Assembly: GCA_021811865.1 (NCBI GenBank) | Contig: JAKAQB010000008.1 | Coordinates: forward strand, 1-64,000 | Source of the DNA: Actinomycetes bacterium | GTDB lineage: Bacteria > Actinomycetota > Acidimicrobiia > Acidimicrobiales > Palsa-688 | DNA: 64,000 nt | Reading direction: 5' to 3' | Shown: one piece after another, positions 8,218 to 17,520 of the stretch | Layout: each line of letters opens with the position of its first letter | How positions within the stretch are numbered: position 1 is the stretch's first letter | Translations under genes and position numbers: made by a program | Notes under the pieces: generated by a model | Databases searched by the model: none | Seen by the model: the letters and a program-made list of their open reading frames with translations, nothing else | What the model was told of the DNA's origin: nothing

Positions 8218-8531
8218 ACGATGACGGTGCCAGCGTCGAGGAAGTAGTCGAAGGCGAGCACGACGTTGGAGCGCTCCGCCGCCCAGGCGGCGAACGCCTG
8301 GTGGACGGGGTGCTGCTGGTAAGCCCGCAGCGCCGCCTCGTCGGGGAACTCCATGTACAACAGGTACTGGTAGCCGCTGGTGCGCTCCGAGGACAGCGGC
8401 CGGCCGAGGCGGAGAGCGGTCATCCCGCCGATCGCCGACGGCCACGACGCCACCTGCCGGAGCAGCTCGGCGTCATCCTCGGTGGGCAGCTCCTCCCCGA
8501 ACCCGAACAACACGATGTGCTGCAGGCTCAC
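8214..8531 (-). CDS. Dabb (stress-responsive A/B barrel) protein
   Basis: 105 residues forming one dimeric alpha+beta barrel domain: LQHIVLFGF at the N-terminus, then RTSGYQYLLYMEF, DEAALRAYQQHPVHQAFA and a closing strand. The His in the HQAF segment and the opening HIVLF strand are typical. Biochemical role unknown; such proteins range from heat-stable stress proteins to small cyclases. GTG at 8531 overlaps the upstream Lrp gene's stop by 4 nt, so the two are co-transcribed. Confidence 0.8.
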   Translation of the reverse strand: MSLQHIVLFGFGEELPTEDDAELLRQVASWPSAIGGMTALRLGRPLSSERTSGYQYLLYMEFPDEAALRAYQQHPVHQAFAAWAAERSNVVLAFDYFLDAGTVIV

Positions 8532-9091
8532 GACCCGCCCTCCAACTCCTTCTCGATGTCGGCGAGCAGACCGCCGGCGAAGCCCTTGGCCGGCATCTCC
8601 GCCAGACAGAGGAACGTCTCGGTCCGCTCCACTCCCTCGATCGTCCACACCCGCTCGAACAGCAGCTTTCGCAGGTGGTCGTGGTCTCGCACCCGCACCC
8701 TCGCCAACAAGTCTATGGAGCCGGTGACCACGGCGACGCCCTCCACCTCGGGGACGGCGTGCAAGGCGTTGAGGATAGTGGCTCGGTCGGTGCTGGCCGT
8801 GACGGCAAGGTACACCCGCGTGCCGTAACCGAGCGCGGCCCAGTCGACATCGACCGTGTACCCACGGATCACCCCGGCCCGCTCCAGCCGGGCGATGCGC
8901 TCGCCGATCGCCGGGGGCGACATGCGCAGCTGTCGGGCGAGGGCACGTTGGCTGACGCGCGCGTCCGCCGCCAACAGCTCCAAGAGCCGCAGGTCGACCG
9001 GATCGAGCCTGGCTCTGGGAGTCGGCGTCCCGACGGCCTCGAGCGGCGCAGCGAGGGCCGCGATCGGCAAGCGACGGCCTTCGATGACCAC
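8528..9091 (-). CDS. Lrp/AsnC-family transcriptional regulator
   Basis: 187 residues. An N-terminal winged HTH (about 29-78: LDPVDLRLLELLAADARVSQRALARQL..) is followed by GYTVDVDWAALGYG and a RAM ligand-sensing domain (about 90-165). Regulators of this type form octamers and respond to amino acids. Roughly 28 extra N-terminal residues precede the usual family start, so translation may begin later. It is operonic with the Dabb gene and convergent with ilvE. Confidence 0.87.
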   Translation of the reverse strand: MVIEGRRLPIAALAAPLEAVGTPTPRARLDPVDLRLLELLAADARVSQRALARQLRMSPPAIGERIARLERAGVIRGYTVDVDWAALGYGTRVYLAVTASTDRATILNALHAVPEVEGVAVVTGSIDLLARVRVRDHDHLRKLLFERVWTIEGVERTETFLCLAEMPAKGFAGGLLADIEKELEGGS

Positions 9092-9131
9092 TCAGAGTGT
9101 TGGGGGCAGGTCTCAGTTGGCCGGCGGCGGC

Positions 9132-9180
9132 AAACGTTGGAAGGTTGTTGTCGCCCCACGACAACAACCTTCCAAACATT
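9132..9180 (+). repeat. Dispersed palindromic element, copy 2
   Basis: The best-preserved copy: TTGGAAGGTTGTTGTCG (9137-9153) pairs perfectly with CGACAACAACCTTCCAA (9159-9175) across a five-base loop. The related flank GACCACTCAGAGTG lies about 40 nt upstream, overlapping the Lrp start. The rest of the interval 9181-9429 has no recognisable gene, only a short minus-strand protein-like stretch (DTAGSIGPDDLTRKVG) of unknown origin. Confidence 0.78.
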
Positions 9181-9429
9181 CCCGGGACCCTTCGCCGTCC
9201 GCACACCCTCCGCGGTGGCGCCAACTTTGCGTGTCAGGTCGTCGGGGCCGATCGAGCCGGCGGTGTCGTGACAGCACCCGGCTCGGGCATCGAGATCGGT
9301 CATCACCGCTCCTCGTCGACGGGGCCGAGCTGGGCATGCAGGTGGCGCAACCAGCGTTGGAGGTAGGAGCCCGGTGGAAGTCGGCTGTCCGGAGGGCCGC
9401 CACACGCCGTCTGACCAGCAATTTCGCGG

Positions 9430-9514
<85 letters not shown>

Positions 9515-9587
9515 GAGTGGAAGCCGAACCTTAGCCGACAGCCGGCACCCCCCGAACGGCGCGCGGCAGTACCCTGATCGATCGACC

Positions 9588-10238
9588 ATGGGACTGCAGC
9601 GGTTCGAGCGACGGTTGGAGCGCCTCGTGGAGGGCGCCTTCGCCCGCGCCTTTCGCAGCGGCCTGCAGCCCGTCGAGATCGGTCGCCGGCTGACACGGGA
9701 GATGGACCTGCGACGGACGCTCGCGCCGCGGGGCACGCTCACACCCAACCACTTCGTGGTGACGCTATCGCCTGAGGACGCCGACCGCTTCGCGCCGATC
9801 GAGGAGGAGCTCGTCCACGAGCTGGTCAGCGTGGCGCGCGACCACGCCGCCCGGGAGGACTACGTGTTCATAGGGCCGGTCACCCTCACTCTCGAGGTCG
9901 ACGAGCACCTCCATGAAGGGATGCTGGAGGTGCATGGGGAGATGACCAAGGAGGGCGGCGGGGCCGCTGTCGTCCTCGGGGACGGCCGGCGGGTCGAGCT
10001 CGACGGCAATCCCACCACCATCGGCCGCCTCCCCGAGTGCACGGTCGTGCTGGCCGACGGCAACGTCAGCCGCCGCCACGCCGAGATCCGCTCCGCCGCC
10101 GGTGGCTGGGTCATCGCCGATCTCGGCAGCACCAACGGCACCCGGCTCAACGGCTTCCCCGTAACAGCGCCCCGGGAGCTCACCTCGGGCGACGAGATCA
10201 CCGTCGGCAACAGCGTCCTGCGGTTCGAGTCCGCCTGA
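9588..10238 (+). CDS. fhaA: FhaA: DUF3662-FHA phosphothreonine-binding protein
   Basis: 216 residues. An N-terminal DUF3662 domain (about 1-115: GLQRFERRLERLVEGAFARAF, then EIGRRLTREMD and TPNHFVVTLSPEDADRF) is joined by a very short linker to a C-terminal FHA domain (about 125-216: TTIGRLPECTVVL, VSRRHAEI, DLGSTNGTRLNG). FHA domains bind phosphothreonine. In mycobacteria FhaA binds the phosphorylated pseudokinase of MviN and dampens peptidoglycan synthesis. It is shorter than mycobacterial FhaA, which has a long linker. First gene of the phospho-signalling operon. Confidence 0.92.
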   Translation: MGLQRFERRLERLVEGAFARAFRSGLQPVEIGRRLTREMDLRRTLAPRGTLTPNHFVVTLSPEDADRFAPIEEELVHELVSVARDHAAREDYVFIGPVTLTLEVDEHLHEGMLEVHGEMTKEGGGAAVVLGDGRRVELDGNPTTIGRLPECTVVLADGNVSRRHAEIRSAAGGWVIADLGSTNGTRLNGFPVTAPRELTSGDEITVGNSVLRFESA

Positions 10239-10265
10239 CGCCGAGCGCCAGGCGAAGGCCGACCC

Positions 10266-10739
10266 TTGTCCTCACCACTTCTCACGTTCCTCAAGTACAT
10301 CTTCCTCGCCGCCCTGTACCTCTTCTTCCTGCGCGTGCTGCGTGCCGTCTGGATCGAGATGCGCGAGCCCAAGGTCGCGACCGTCGACCCAACCGCCGCC
10401 CGGCCAGCCGCCGCGGCCGAGCCCACCGTCCAGCAGGCCCTGCCCGGCCCCGAGCTGTTCGTGGAGCACGGGCCGGACGGATCGACCGAGCGCCGGTTCC
10501 CCCTGGCCCGGGAGACCTCCGTCGGGCGGTCACCTGGGTGCGGGGTCGCGTTGCTCGACGACTCCTTCGTGTCTCAAGTCCACGCCCGGGTGTTCCGGCG
10601 CGACGGCCTCCTCTGGGTGGAGGACCTCGGCTCGACCAACGGGACCTTCGTCAACGACCTCCGTGTGGACGCACCCGTCGCCCTCCATCCGGGGGACCGC
10701 CTGCGGGTGGGCCAGACAACCTTGGAGCTGTCGACGTGA
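10266..10739 (+). CDS. fhaB: FhaB/FipA: membrane-anchored FHA protein
   Basis: 157 residues from a TTG start. One N-terminal transmembrane helix (LTFLKYIFLAALYLFFLRVL, about 6-25), a Pro/Ala linker, then a C-terminal FHA domain (TSVGRSPGCGVALLDD, VSQVHARVF, DLGSTNGTFVND). In actinobacteria this protein sits at the division site and is phosphorylated by PASTA kinases. The TGA overlaps the GTG of pstP, so the two are translationally coupled. The usual SxxHA reads SQVHA here. Confidence 0.92.
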   Translation: MSSPLLTFLKYIFLAALYLFFLRVLRAVWIEMREPKVATVDPTAARPAAAAEPTVQQALPGPELFVEHGPDGSTERRFPLARETSVGRSPGCGVALLDDSFVSQVHARVFRRDGLLWVEDLGSTNGTFVNDLRVDAPVALHPGDRLRVGQTTLELST

Positions 10740-12130
10740 CGACGCTGGCCGCCGGATCGGCGACCGACGTGGGTCTGGTCCGGGCGGTGAACCAGGATCA
10801 CCTGCTCGTCGCATCCCCGCTCTTCGCCGTCGCCGACGGCATGGGTGGGCACGCCGCGGGGGAGGTGGCCTCCGAGACAGCCTTGGAAGCCCTGCGCAAG
10901 GCCATCGCCGCCGAGCTGAGCGACGGCAGGCTCACCGTGTCGGGGATGGCTGAAGCCGTGCACGGGGCCAACCGGGCCGTGTGGGACGAGGCGCAGGCCG
11001 ACCCCCAGCTCCACGGGATGGGGACCACGCTCACGGCCGTCGCCGTCGTGGAGGACGAAGGCCGGGAGCGCCTCGCCGTCGCAAACGTCGGCGACTCCCG
11101 CACGTACCGGCTGCGAGAGGGACGGCTGGAACAGCTCACGGTGGACCACAGCCTCGTCGCCGAGCTCGTCGCCGAAGGGCAGATCCGCCCCGACGAGGCC
11201 GAGAGCCATCCGCAGCGCCACGTCCTGACCCGGGCCCTCGGCGTCTACCCCGACGTCGAGGTCGACGTGCTGACCGCCGAGATCGAACCGGCCGACCGGT
11301 TGCTGCTCTGCAGCGACGGGCTGTCGCGGGAGCTCACCGACGAGCAGATCGCCTCCCTGCTGCGCCGCTTCGCTGACCCGACCGAAGCGGCGCGGGAACT
11401 GGTAGCCAACGCCAAGCACAACGGCGGCAACGACAACATCACCGCCGTCGTCGTCGACGTGCTTGCCGGCAACCACGTGAGCCCAGGCGCCGGCGCCGCC
11501 GTGAGGGCGGAGCCCATCGCTGCGCCGGCCCCCGTCGGTGCCGGAGGTGCCGGAGGCGCCTCCCGGGTCGCCACGCCGGCGGGCGCAACGGCGGACGACA
11601 CCCAGGCCGTCGACCTCGCCGCAGTACGGGTGGCCACCGACGCCGTGCCCACCGACGCCGGCCAGGTGGAGGCGCCTGCCGGCGACGTCGGCCGGCGAGC
11701 GCGCCAGCGCTCGCAACGGCCCGATCTCGGCCCTCGCAACCGCATCGTCACGCCTCGGGTGGTGCTGTTCTTCCTCCTGATCGTCGCGCTGCTGGGGCTC
11801 GCCTACGGGGGCACCGCCTGGTACGCCCGGTCCTCCTACTTCGTCGGCGTCCACGGCGGCCGGCTCACCATCTACCAGGGCCGGCCCGGCGGGGTCCTTT
11901 GGTGGAACCCGACGATCACCGAGGTCACCGGCGTGACGACCGGTCAGGTGGAGTCGTTGTACCTGCCCAGCCTCCGGAAGGGCGTGCAGGAGAGCAGCCT
12001 CGGCGCGGCCCGGGCCTATGTCGCCAACCTGCGCAGGCGGGCCCTCGACGCCGGCATCGGAACGAGCTTCTCGACCGTGCCGTCGGGCGCGCCTGCCCGG
12101 GGCGGCCTCGGGGAAGGGTTGCTGCTGTGA
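10736..12130 (+). CDS. pstP: PP2C-type Ser/Thr phosphatase
   Basis: 464 residues. The cytoplasmic PPM domain (about 5-240) shows RAVNQDHLL, VADGMGGHAAGE, GMGTTLTAV, VGDSRTYRL, LLLCSDGL and GGNDNITAVVVD, including the Asp residues that bind the Mn2+ centre. A low-complexity linker is followed by one transmembrane helix (about 341-361, VVLFFLLIVALLGLAYGG) and an external tail of about 100 residues. It reverses PknB phosphorylation. Start taken at GTG overlapping the fhaB stop rather than the long upstream frame, which is a shadow. Confidence 0.93.
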   Translation: MTTLAAGSATDVGLVRAVNQDHLLVASPLFAVADGMGGHAAGEVASETALEALRKAIAAELSDGRLTVSGMAEAVHGANRAVWDEAQADPQLHGMGTTLTAVAVVEDEGRERLAVANVGDSRTYRLREGRLEQLTVDHSLVAELVAEGQIRPDEAESHPQRHVLTRALGVYPDVEVDVLTAEIEPADRLLLCSDGLSRELTDEQIASLLRRFADPTEAARELVANAKHNGGNDNITAVVVDVLAGNHVSPGAGAAVRAEPIAAPAPVGAGGAGGASRVATPAGATADDTQAVDLAAVRVATDAVPTDAGQVEAPAGDVGRRARQRSQRPDLGPRNRIVTPRVVLFFLLIVALLGLAYGGTAWYARSSYFVGVHGGRLTIYQGRPGGVLWWNPTITEVTGVTTGQVESLYLPSLRKGVQESSLGAARAYVANLRRRALDAGIGTSFSTVPSGAPARGGLGEGLLL

Positions 12131-13494
12131 CCGCCATCGGCAACGCCCCGCCGGCCGCTGCCGAGGGACCGGCGGCCCTCGCCGGGCGTCGCCCTGCACG
12201 CCGTCGGACCGAGCTGGGATTGATCATCCTCGCCGCCGTGATCGTCGGCGGCCTGTACGCCTTGACGGGTGAGGGCAAAGCCGGCTCGCTGCCAGCGAAC
12301 ATCGGCCCTTTCCTCGGTGTGATCTTCGCGCTGCTCCTCGTGGGACACGTGGCCATGCGGTTCCTCGCCCCTGAAGCCGACCCTGTCCTGCTGCCAGTGG
12401 CCGGGCTGCTCAACGGGATCGGCTACACGTTCATCGCTCGGCTCTCCAACGCCGAGGCGTCCGCCCAGGCGCTGTGGTCGACGATCGGCATGGCGGCCTT
12501 CGTCGTCACCCTGCTCCTCGTCCGGCGTGCCCGTGACCTGGCGCGGTACCGCTACACCTGGGGCGCCGTCGGCATCGGCCTGCTGCTGCTGCCCCTCGTC
12601 CCTTACATCGGCGAGAACATCAACGGGGCGCGGCTGTGGATCCACATCGGGTCCCACGAGTTCCAGCCGGGCGAGATGGCGAAGCTTGCCCTCGCCATCT
12701 TCTTCGCCGCCGCCATGGTCGAGCGCAGCGAGCAGCTCTCCCGGGGGACCCGCCGTCTCGGTCGCATGCTCGTGATCGACCCCCGCTACCTGGCCCCCGT
12801 CGTCGGTGCGTGGGGCCTGTCCATGGTGATCTTCGTCGCCGAGAACGACGTCGGCTCCTCATTCCTGTTCTTCGCCATGTTCCTCGGGATGCTGTGGGTC
12901 GCTACCAACCGCACCTCCTACCTCGCTGTGGGACTCGGACTGTTCGGCGCAGGCGGCGCCCTCGCCATGAAGCTCATCGGGCACGCCCGCGCCCGGGTGC
13001 AGGGCTGGCTGCACCCCTTCGCCCACGCCACCACCTCGGGGTACCAGATCGTGCAAGGCCTGTTCGCCATCGCCAACGGGGGCCTGTTCGGCACCGGCCC
13101 GGGGCAGTCCAACGCAGCCAGCATCCTCTACGCCACGAGCGACATGATCTTCGCCGTCGTCGCCGAGGAGCTCGGCCTTGCCGGCGTCACCGCCCTGCTC
13201 GCCGGCTACCTGATCATCGTCGGCACCGGCCTTCGCATCGCGATCCGGCTGCAGGACGACTTCGAGAAGCTCCTGGCCACCGGCCTGTCGCTCATCATCG
13301 GAATCCAGACGTTCGTGATCGTCGGCGGCGTCACCCGGCTGATCCCCCTCACCGGCATAACACTGCCGTTCGTCGCCTACGGCGGCTCGTCGTTGATCTC
13401 CAACTACATCCTGCTCGCCCTGCTGTTGCGGATCAGCGACACAGCCAACCGCCCGACGCACCTCGTCCCCAGCCTCGACGGAGCGACAGCGTGA
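12127..13494 (+). CDS. rodA: SEDS peptidoglycan glycosyltransferase (RodA/FtsW type)
   Basis: 455 residues, about ten to twelve hydrophobic segments. It polymerises lipid II into glycan strands together with the class B PBP encoded next. Landmarks: the ENDVGSSFLFF segment carrying the conserved Asp of the SEDS active site, GYQIVQGLFAIANGGLFGTGPG, and the C-terminal FVAYGGSSLISNYILLALLLRIS. GTG start overlaps the pstP stop; the end overlaps pbpA. RodA is favoured over FtsW from the operon partner. Confidence 0.92.
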   Translation: MTAIGNAPPAAAEGPAALAGRRPARRRTELGLIILAAVIVGGLYALTGEGKAGSLPANIGPFLGVIFALLLVGHVAMRFLAPEADPVLLPVAGLLNGIGYTFIARLSNAEASAQALWSTIGMAAFVVTLLLVRRARDLARYRYTWGAVGIGLLLLPLVPYIGENINGARLWIHIGSHEFQPGEMAKLALAIFFAAAMVERSEQLSRGTRRLGRMLVIDPRYLAPVVGAWGLSMVIFVAENDVGSSFLFFAMFLGMLWVATNRTSYLAVGLGLFGAGGALAMKLIGHARARVQGWLHPFAHATTSGYQIVQGLFAIANGGLFGTGPGQSNAASILYATSDMIFAVVAEELGLAGVTALLAGYLIIVGTGLRIAIRLQDDFEKLLATGLSLIIGIQTFVIVGGVTRLIPLTGITLPFVAYGGSSLISNYILLALLLRISDTANRPTHLVPSLDGATA

Positions 13495-15305
13495 ACCGCC
13501 AGATCAGATTGCTCGGCCTCGGGATCATGGTGCTGTTCGTCGCCCTGTTCGTCAACCTCAACTACCTGCAGTTGGTCCACGCCAAAGCCCTCGACAACAA
13601 CCCGTTCAACGGCGCCCGTGTGGTGAACGAGTACGACCAGCCGCGGGGAGCGATCATCTCCGCCGACGGGGTGACCCTCGCCGAGTCCGTGCCGGCGCCC
13701 AAGGGCAGCGCCTTCAAGTACGAGCGCCTGTACCCGACCGGGTCGCTGTTCGGCGACATCACGGGCTACTACTCGTTCGTCTACGGTTCGACCGGCGTCG
13801 AGAGCACCTACAACGACATCCTCACCGGCGCGACCAACAAGTCGGGGTTCCCCACCAACTTGACGAGCCTGCGACAGCTCCTCACCGAACGCACCGCCGC
13901 CCAGAACGTCACCCTCACCGTCTCCGCCAAGATGCAGCGTCTCGCCCGCAGCGAGCTGGCCGGGCGGACGGGTTCGGTCGTCGCCCTCGATCCCTCCACC
14001 GGCGCCATCCTCGCCATGTACTCCAACCCCTCTTACAACCCCCAGCTGCTGTCGCAGCTGTCCACCGCCAAGGAAGAGCTGTGGTGGAAGCGCTTGTTGA
14101 ACAACCCCGCCAACCCCCTTCTCGCCGGCTCGTTCCGCAACCGCTGGTTCCCGGGATCGAGCTTCAAGGTGATCACCGCCTCGGCGGTCTACGACCACAA
14201 GCCGGCCCTGGCGAACCAGAGGGTGCCCGACCTGGCGGCCCTCCCGCTACCAGAGAGCACGGCGCAGCTGCACAACTACGCCGGCGCGATCTGCGGCGGT
14301 CGGATCCTGCAGCTGTTCACCGTGTCGTGCGACACCGGCTTCGGCAAGATCGGGCTCGAGCTCGGGGCCAAGAACCTCTATGACGAGGCGCGGGCGTTCG
14401 GGTTCGACGCCGTACCGCCCATCGACCTGCCTGACCCCGCCGTGTCGAACTTCCCGGCCCCGGCGACGTTCCGCCAGAACCTCCCGACGCTCGCCTACTC
14501 CGCCCTCGGCCAGGAGGACGTTTCCGCATCCCCGCTCGAGATGGCGATGGCCGCCGGAGCCATCGCCGATCGCGGGACGATCATGGCGCCGCACGTCCTT
14601 CGGTACGTGACCAACTCCCAGGGCACGATCGTGAGCCACTACCAGGACCACGTGTGGAGGCACGCCACGAGCCCGGCAACCGCCAAGAAGCTCACGGTCC
14701 TCATGGAGTCGGTGGTCAACAGCCCGGGCGGCACCGCCACCATCGCTGCCATACCCGGGGTGGAGGTGGCCGGCAAGACCGGCACGGCCCAGACCGGCAC
14801 GGTCCCGGCCCGCACGGACGACTGGTTCGTGGCCTTCGCCCCGGCCGCCCACCCCACGATCGCCGTGGCGGTCGTGCTGCCCGACCAGCCAACGGGCATC
14901 CAGTTCCAGGGGGGCACCCTCGCCGCGCCGATCGCCAAGGCCATGATCCAGGCCTGGTTGGCGGCCCACCCGGTCAAGAACCCGGGCGCGGTCGTGACGG
15001 CCAACACCGGGTCGAGCACAGGCGGCTCGACGCCGCCACCCACCACGTCGACGACCACGACGTCCACGACCACGACGTCCACGACGACCACCACGTCCAC
15101 GACGACCACCGGCGCCACGACGACCACGGCTCCGCACGCCACAACCGTGGCCCCCGCGACCACCGTGGCGACCACGAGGCCCACGACGACCGCCGGCGCC
15201 CCGCCGACCACGGTGCTGCCCGTCACCACGGTACCGACCACGACTGCGAGGGCCACCCCGCCCCCGAGCAGCGGCGGCACCTCCGGCACCGGGAAGAAGC
15301 CATGA
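13491..15305 (+). CDS. pbpA: Class B penicillin-binding protein
   Basis: 604 residues. An N-terminal signal anchor (about 5-25) is followed by a short dimerisation domain and a transpeptidase domain. Active-site motifs: SSFK with Ser223 and Lys226, S-C-D at 279-281 (where SxN is commoner), and KTGT at 429-432. It cross-links peptidoglycan made by the adjacent SEDS enzyme. The last 100 residues are a Thr/Pro low-complexity tail built from TTTST-like repeats, probably spanning the wall. GTG overlaps the rodA stop and the stop overlaps pknB (ATGA). Confidence 0.93.
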   Translation: MNRQIRLLGLGIMVLFVALFVNLNYLQLVHAKALDNNPFNGARVVNEYDQPRGAIISADGVTLAESVPAPKGSAFKYERLYPTGSLFGDITGYYSFVYGSTGVESTYNDILTGATNKSGFPTNLTSLRQLLTERTAAQNVTLTVSAKMQRLARSELAGRTGSVVALDPSTGAILAMYSNPSYNPQLLSQLSTAKEELWWKRLLNNPANPLLAGSFRNRWFPGSSFKVITASAVYDHKPALANQRVPDLAALPLPESTAQLHNYAGAICGGRILQLFTVSCDTGFGKIGLELGAKNLYDEARAFGFDAVPPIDLPDPAVSNFPAPATFRQNLPTLAYSALGQEDVSASPLEMAMAAGAIADRGTIMAPHVLRYVTNSQGTIVSHYQDHVWRHATSPATAKKLTVLMESVVNSPGGTATIAAIPGVEVAGKTGTAQTGTVPARTDDWFVAFAPAAHPTIAVAVVLPDQPTGIQFQGGTLAAPIAKAMIQAWLAAHPVKNPGAVVTANTGSSTGGSTPPPTTSTTTTSTTTTSTTTTTSTTTTGATTTTAPHATTVAPATTVATTRPTTTAGAPPTTVLPVTTVPTTTARATPPPSSGGTSGTGKKP

Positions 15306-17485
15306 CCGACGCTCCCACGGGCGGTCCGCTCTTCGGCGATCGCTACCAGCCGATCCGCCACGTCGCCCGGGGCGGCATGGCCCAGGTGTACCTCGCCCAG
15401 GACACGCTGCTCGACCGGCCGGTGGCGCTGAAGGTGTTGTTCCCCGAACTGTCGGTGGACGAGTCGTTCGTGCAGCGCTTCCGCCGGGAGGCCCGGGCCG
15501 CCGCCAACCTCACCCACCCCAACATCGTGTCCATCTACGACTGGGGCCAGGGCGACCACACCTACTTCATCGTGATGGAGTACGTCGACGGCGAGACGCT
15601 GTCCGCCCGGATCAGGCGGGGCCCGCTCGACCCCGACCAGGCGGCCATCGTCGCCATAGCCACCGCTGGCGCCCTCTCGTTCGCCCACAAGCGCCAGGTG
15701 ATCCACCGGGACGTGAAGCCCGGCAACGTGCTGATCGACCGTTCGGGGCAGGTCAAGGTGGCCGACTTCGGCATCGCCCGGGCGGTCGGCACCGCCGAGG
15801 ACCTGACCCAGGCGGGCGCCGTGATGGGCACCGCCACCTATTTCTCCCCCGAACAGGCCCAAGGCCAGGCTGTCGACGCCCGCAGCGACGTGTACTCGCT
15901 AGGTGTCGTGCTCTACGAGATGGCCGCCGGTCGCCCGCCGTTCCAGGCCGACAGCCCGGTCGCGATCGCCTACAAGCACGTCCGCGAGGAGCCCGCCGGC
16001 CTGCGCTCGGTCAACCCCGCCGTGCCGGGGGCGTACGCCGCCATCGTCGGCAAGGCGATGGCCAAGGACCCGGCCGACCGCTACCAGACCGCCGACGAGC
16101 TACGCCAGGACCTGGAGCGCTTCCGGGCCGGCCAGCCGCTGGTGGGCGCCGCCGCCCTGCTCGCCGGTGGGGCTGCCGGTGGGGCTGCCGGTGGGGCTGC
16201 CGGTAGGGCCGCCGACGAGGCCACGGTCGTGGCCGCCGACGAGGCCACGGTCGTGGCCGGCGCCGAACCCACGGTCATGACGCCCGGCATCGAGGCCACC
16301 GGCGTGCTCGGGGCCGGTGCACTCGCTGCCGGCGCCTTGACGGCGGTGGGCGCCGCCTCCACGACGCGGGTCCAGCGCCCGGTGGGCAACCCGACCGGCG
16401 ACGGCCCCCACACGACCGTCGAACGTGAGGTCGGCCGCCGGCCCCCGGTCCCGCCCCACCGCACGCGCTGGGGGCTGTGGGCGCTGCTCATAGCCGCGGT
16501 CGTCCTGGCCCTGCCGGCGCTCGCATACTTCATCGGCCGGAACCTGGGCGCCTTCGACACCGCCCGCGTCGTGGCCATCCCCAACGTCGCCGGCGACTCG
16601 CAGTCGGTCGCCAAGGCCCGACTCGGCAAGGCCGGTTTCCACCACGTCAGCGACAGCATCGTCACGAGCACCACCGTGAAGCCGGGGAAGGTCGTCGGGA
16701 CCAAGCCTCCCGCCGGAGCGCGCCTGTCGACGGCCCGCACCGTCGTGCTCGCGGTGAGTGGCGGACCCGGAACCGTCAAGATGCCCAACGTGGCCAACGA
16801 AGCGCAGCGGCTGGCGGTCACCCAGTTGCACTCCGACGGGCTCAAGGTCTCCGAGACGCTCGAGCCCTCCTCGTCGGTGCACACCGGATACGTGATCCGC
16901 ACCAGCCCGCCGGCAGGGATCAGCGTGGCCAGGGGCATTCCCGTCCAGCTCGTGGTCTCGTCGGGACCGAAGCTGGTCCCCGTGCCGAGCGTGACGGGCA
17001 AGAGCCCGGTCGCCGCCGCCTTCGAGCTCGGGGCCAAGGGCTTCAGCGTGAACCCCAACCAGATCACCGAGCCCTCATCGAGCATCCCCGCCGGCGAGGT
17101 CACCCGCACGTCGCCGCCGGCGGGGGCCGACGAGAAGCCCGGGACGCCCGTCACGATCTACGTTTCGAGTGGTCCCGCCAAAGCGACGGTCCCGGACGTC
17201 ATGAACGACACGGAGTCCCAGGCGGCGGCGGCCATCCGCGCCGCCGGGCTGGTACCGCAGTTCACACTGGTCGCCGTGAGCAACCCGGCCCAAGACGGCC
17301 TGGTCATCAGCACCAACCCGCCGGCCAACGCCGCCGTCCGGCCGGGCTCACCCGTCACGGTGGGCATCGGCTCCTACACGGCTCCGTCCAGCACGACCAC
17401 GACACCGTCCACCACGACCACGACGCCGACATCCACCACGACCACGGCAACGTCGGGCACGAGTGGTACCAGCGGCAACAGCTGA
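15302..17485 (+). CDS. pknB: PASTA-domain Ser/Thr kinase
   Basis: 727 residues. Kinase domain 15-280 with RGGMAQVY glycine loop, Lys44, HRDVKPGNVL (Asp137) and DFG 155-157. The juxtamembrane stretch contains GGAA units from a 12-bp tandem repeat and two ADEATVVA repeats, likely phosphoacceptor threonines. One transmembrane helix (about 395-415) is followed by four PASTA repeats and a Thr/Ser tail. PASTA domains sense lipid II or muropeptides. Last gene of the fhaA operon. A separate pknA, normally present in this operon, is absent here. Confidence 0.95.
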   Translation: MTDAPTGGPLFGDRYQPIRHVARGGMAQVYLAQDTLLDRPVALKVLFPELSVDESFVQRFRREARAAANLTHPNIVSIYDWGQGDHTYFIVMEYVDGETLSARIRRGPLDPDQAAIVAIATAGALSFAHKRQVIHRDVKPGNVLIDRSGQVKVADFGIARAVGTAEDLTQAGAVMGTATYFSPEQAQGQAVDARSDVYSLGVVLYEMAAGRPPFQADSPVAIAYKHVREEPAGLRSVNPAVPGAYAAIVGKAMAKDPADRYQTADELRQDLERFRAGQPLVGAAALLAGGAAGGAAGGAAGRAADEATVVAADEATVVAGAEPTVMTPGIEATGVLGAGALAAGALTAVGAASTTRVQRPVGNPTGDGPHTTVEREVGRRPPVPPHRTRWGLWALLIAAVVLALPALAYFIGRNLGAFDTARVVAIPNVAGDSQSVAKARLGKAGFHHVSDSIVTSTTVKPGKVVGTKPPAGARLSTARTVVLAVSGGPGTVKMPNVANEAQRLAVTQLHSDGLKVSETLEPSSSVHTGYVIRTSPPAGISVARGIPVQLVVSSGPKLVPVPSVTGKSPVAAAFELGAKGFSVNPNQITEPSSSIPAGEVTRTSPPAGADEKPGTPVTIYVSSGPAKATVPDVMNDTESQAAAAIRAAGLVPQFTLVAVSNPAQDGLVISTNPPANAAVRPGSPVTVGIGSYTAPSSTTTTPSTTTTTPTSTTTTATSGTSGTSGNS

Positions 17486-17520
17486 GCGCCCCCTCCGGGG
17501 ATGCCGCCTGGCGGAGAGCC

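Noticed and set aside
10037..10735. Long N-terminal extension of pstP overlapping fhaA and fhaB
   Set aside because: Arg/Pro-rich shadow; the phosphatase domain starts right after GTG 10736.
15040..15130. CRISPR-like repeats in the pbpA 3' end
   Set aside because: Short codon-level ACGACCACC repeats encoding a Thr/Ser tail, not spaced direct repeats with spacers.
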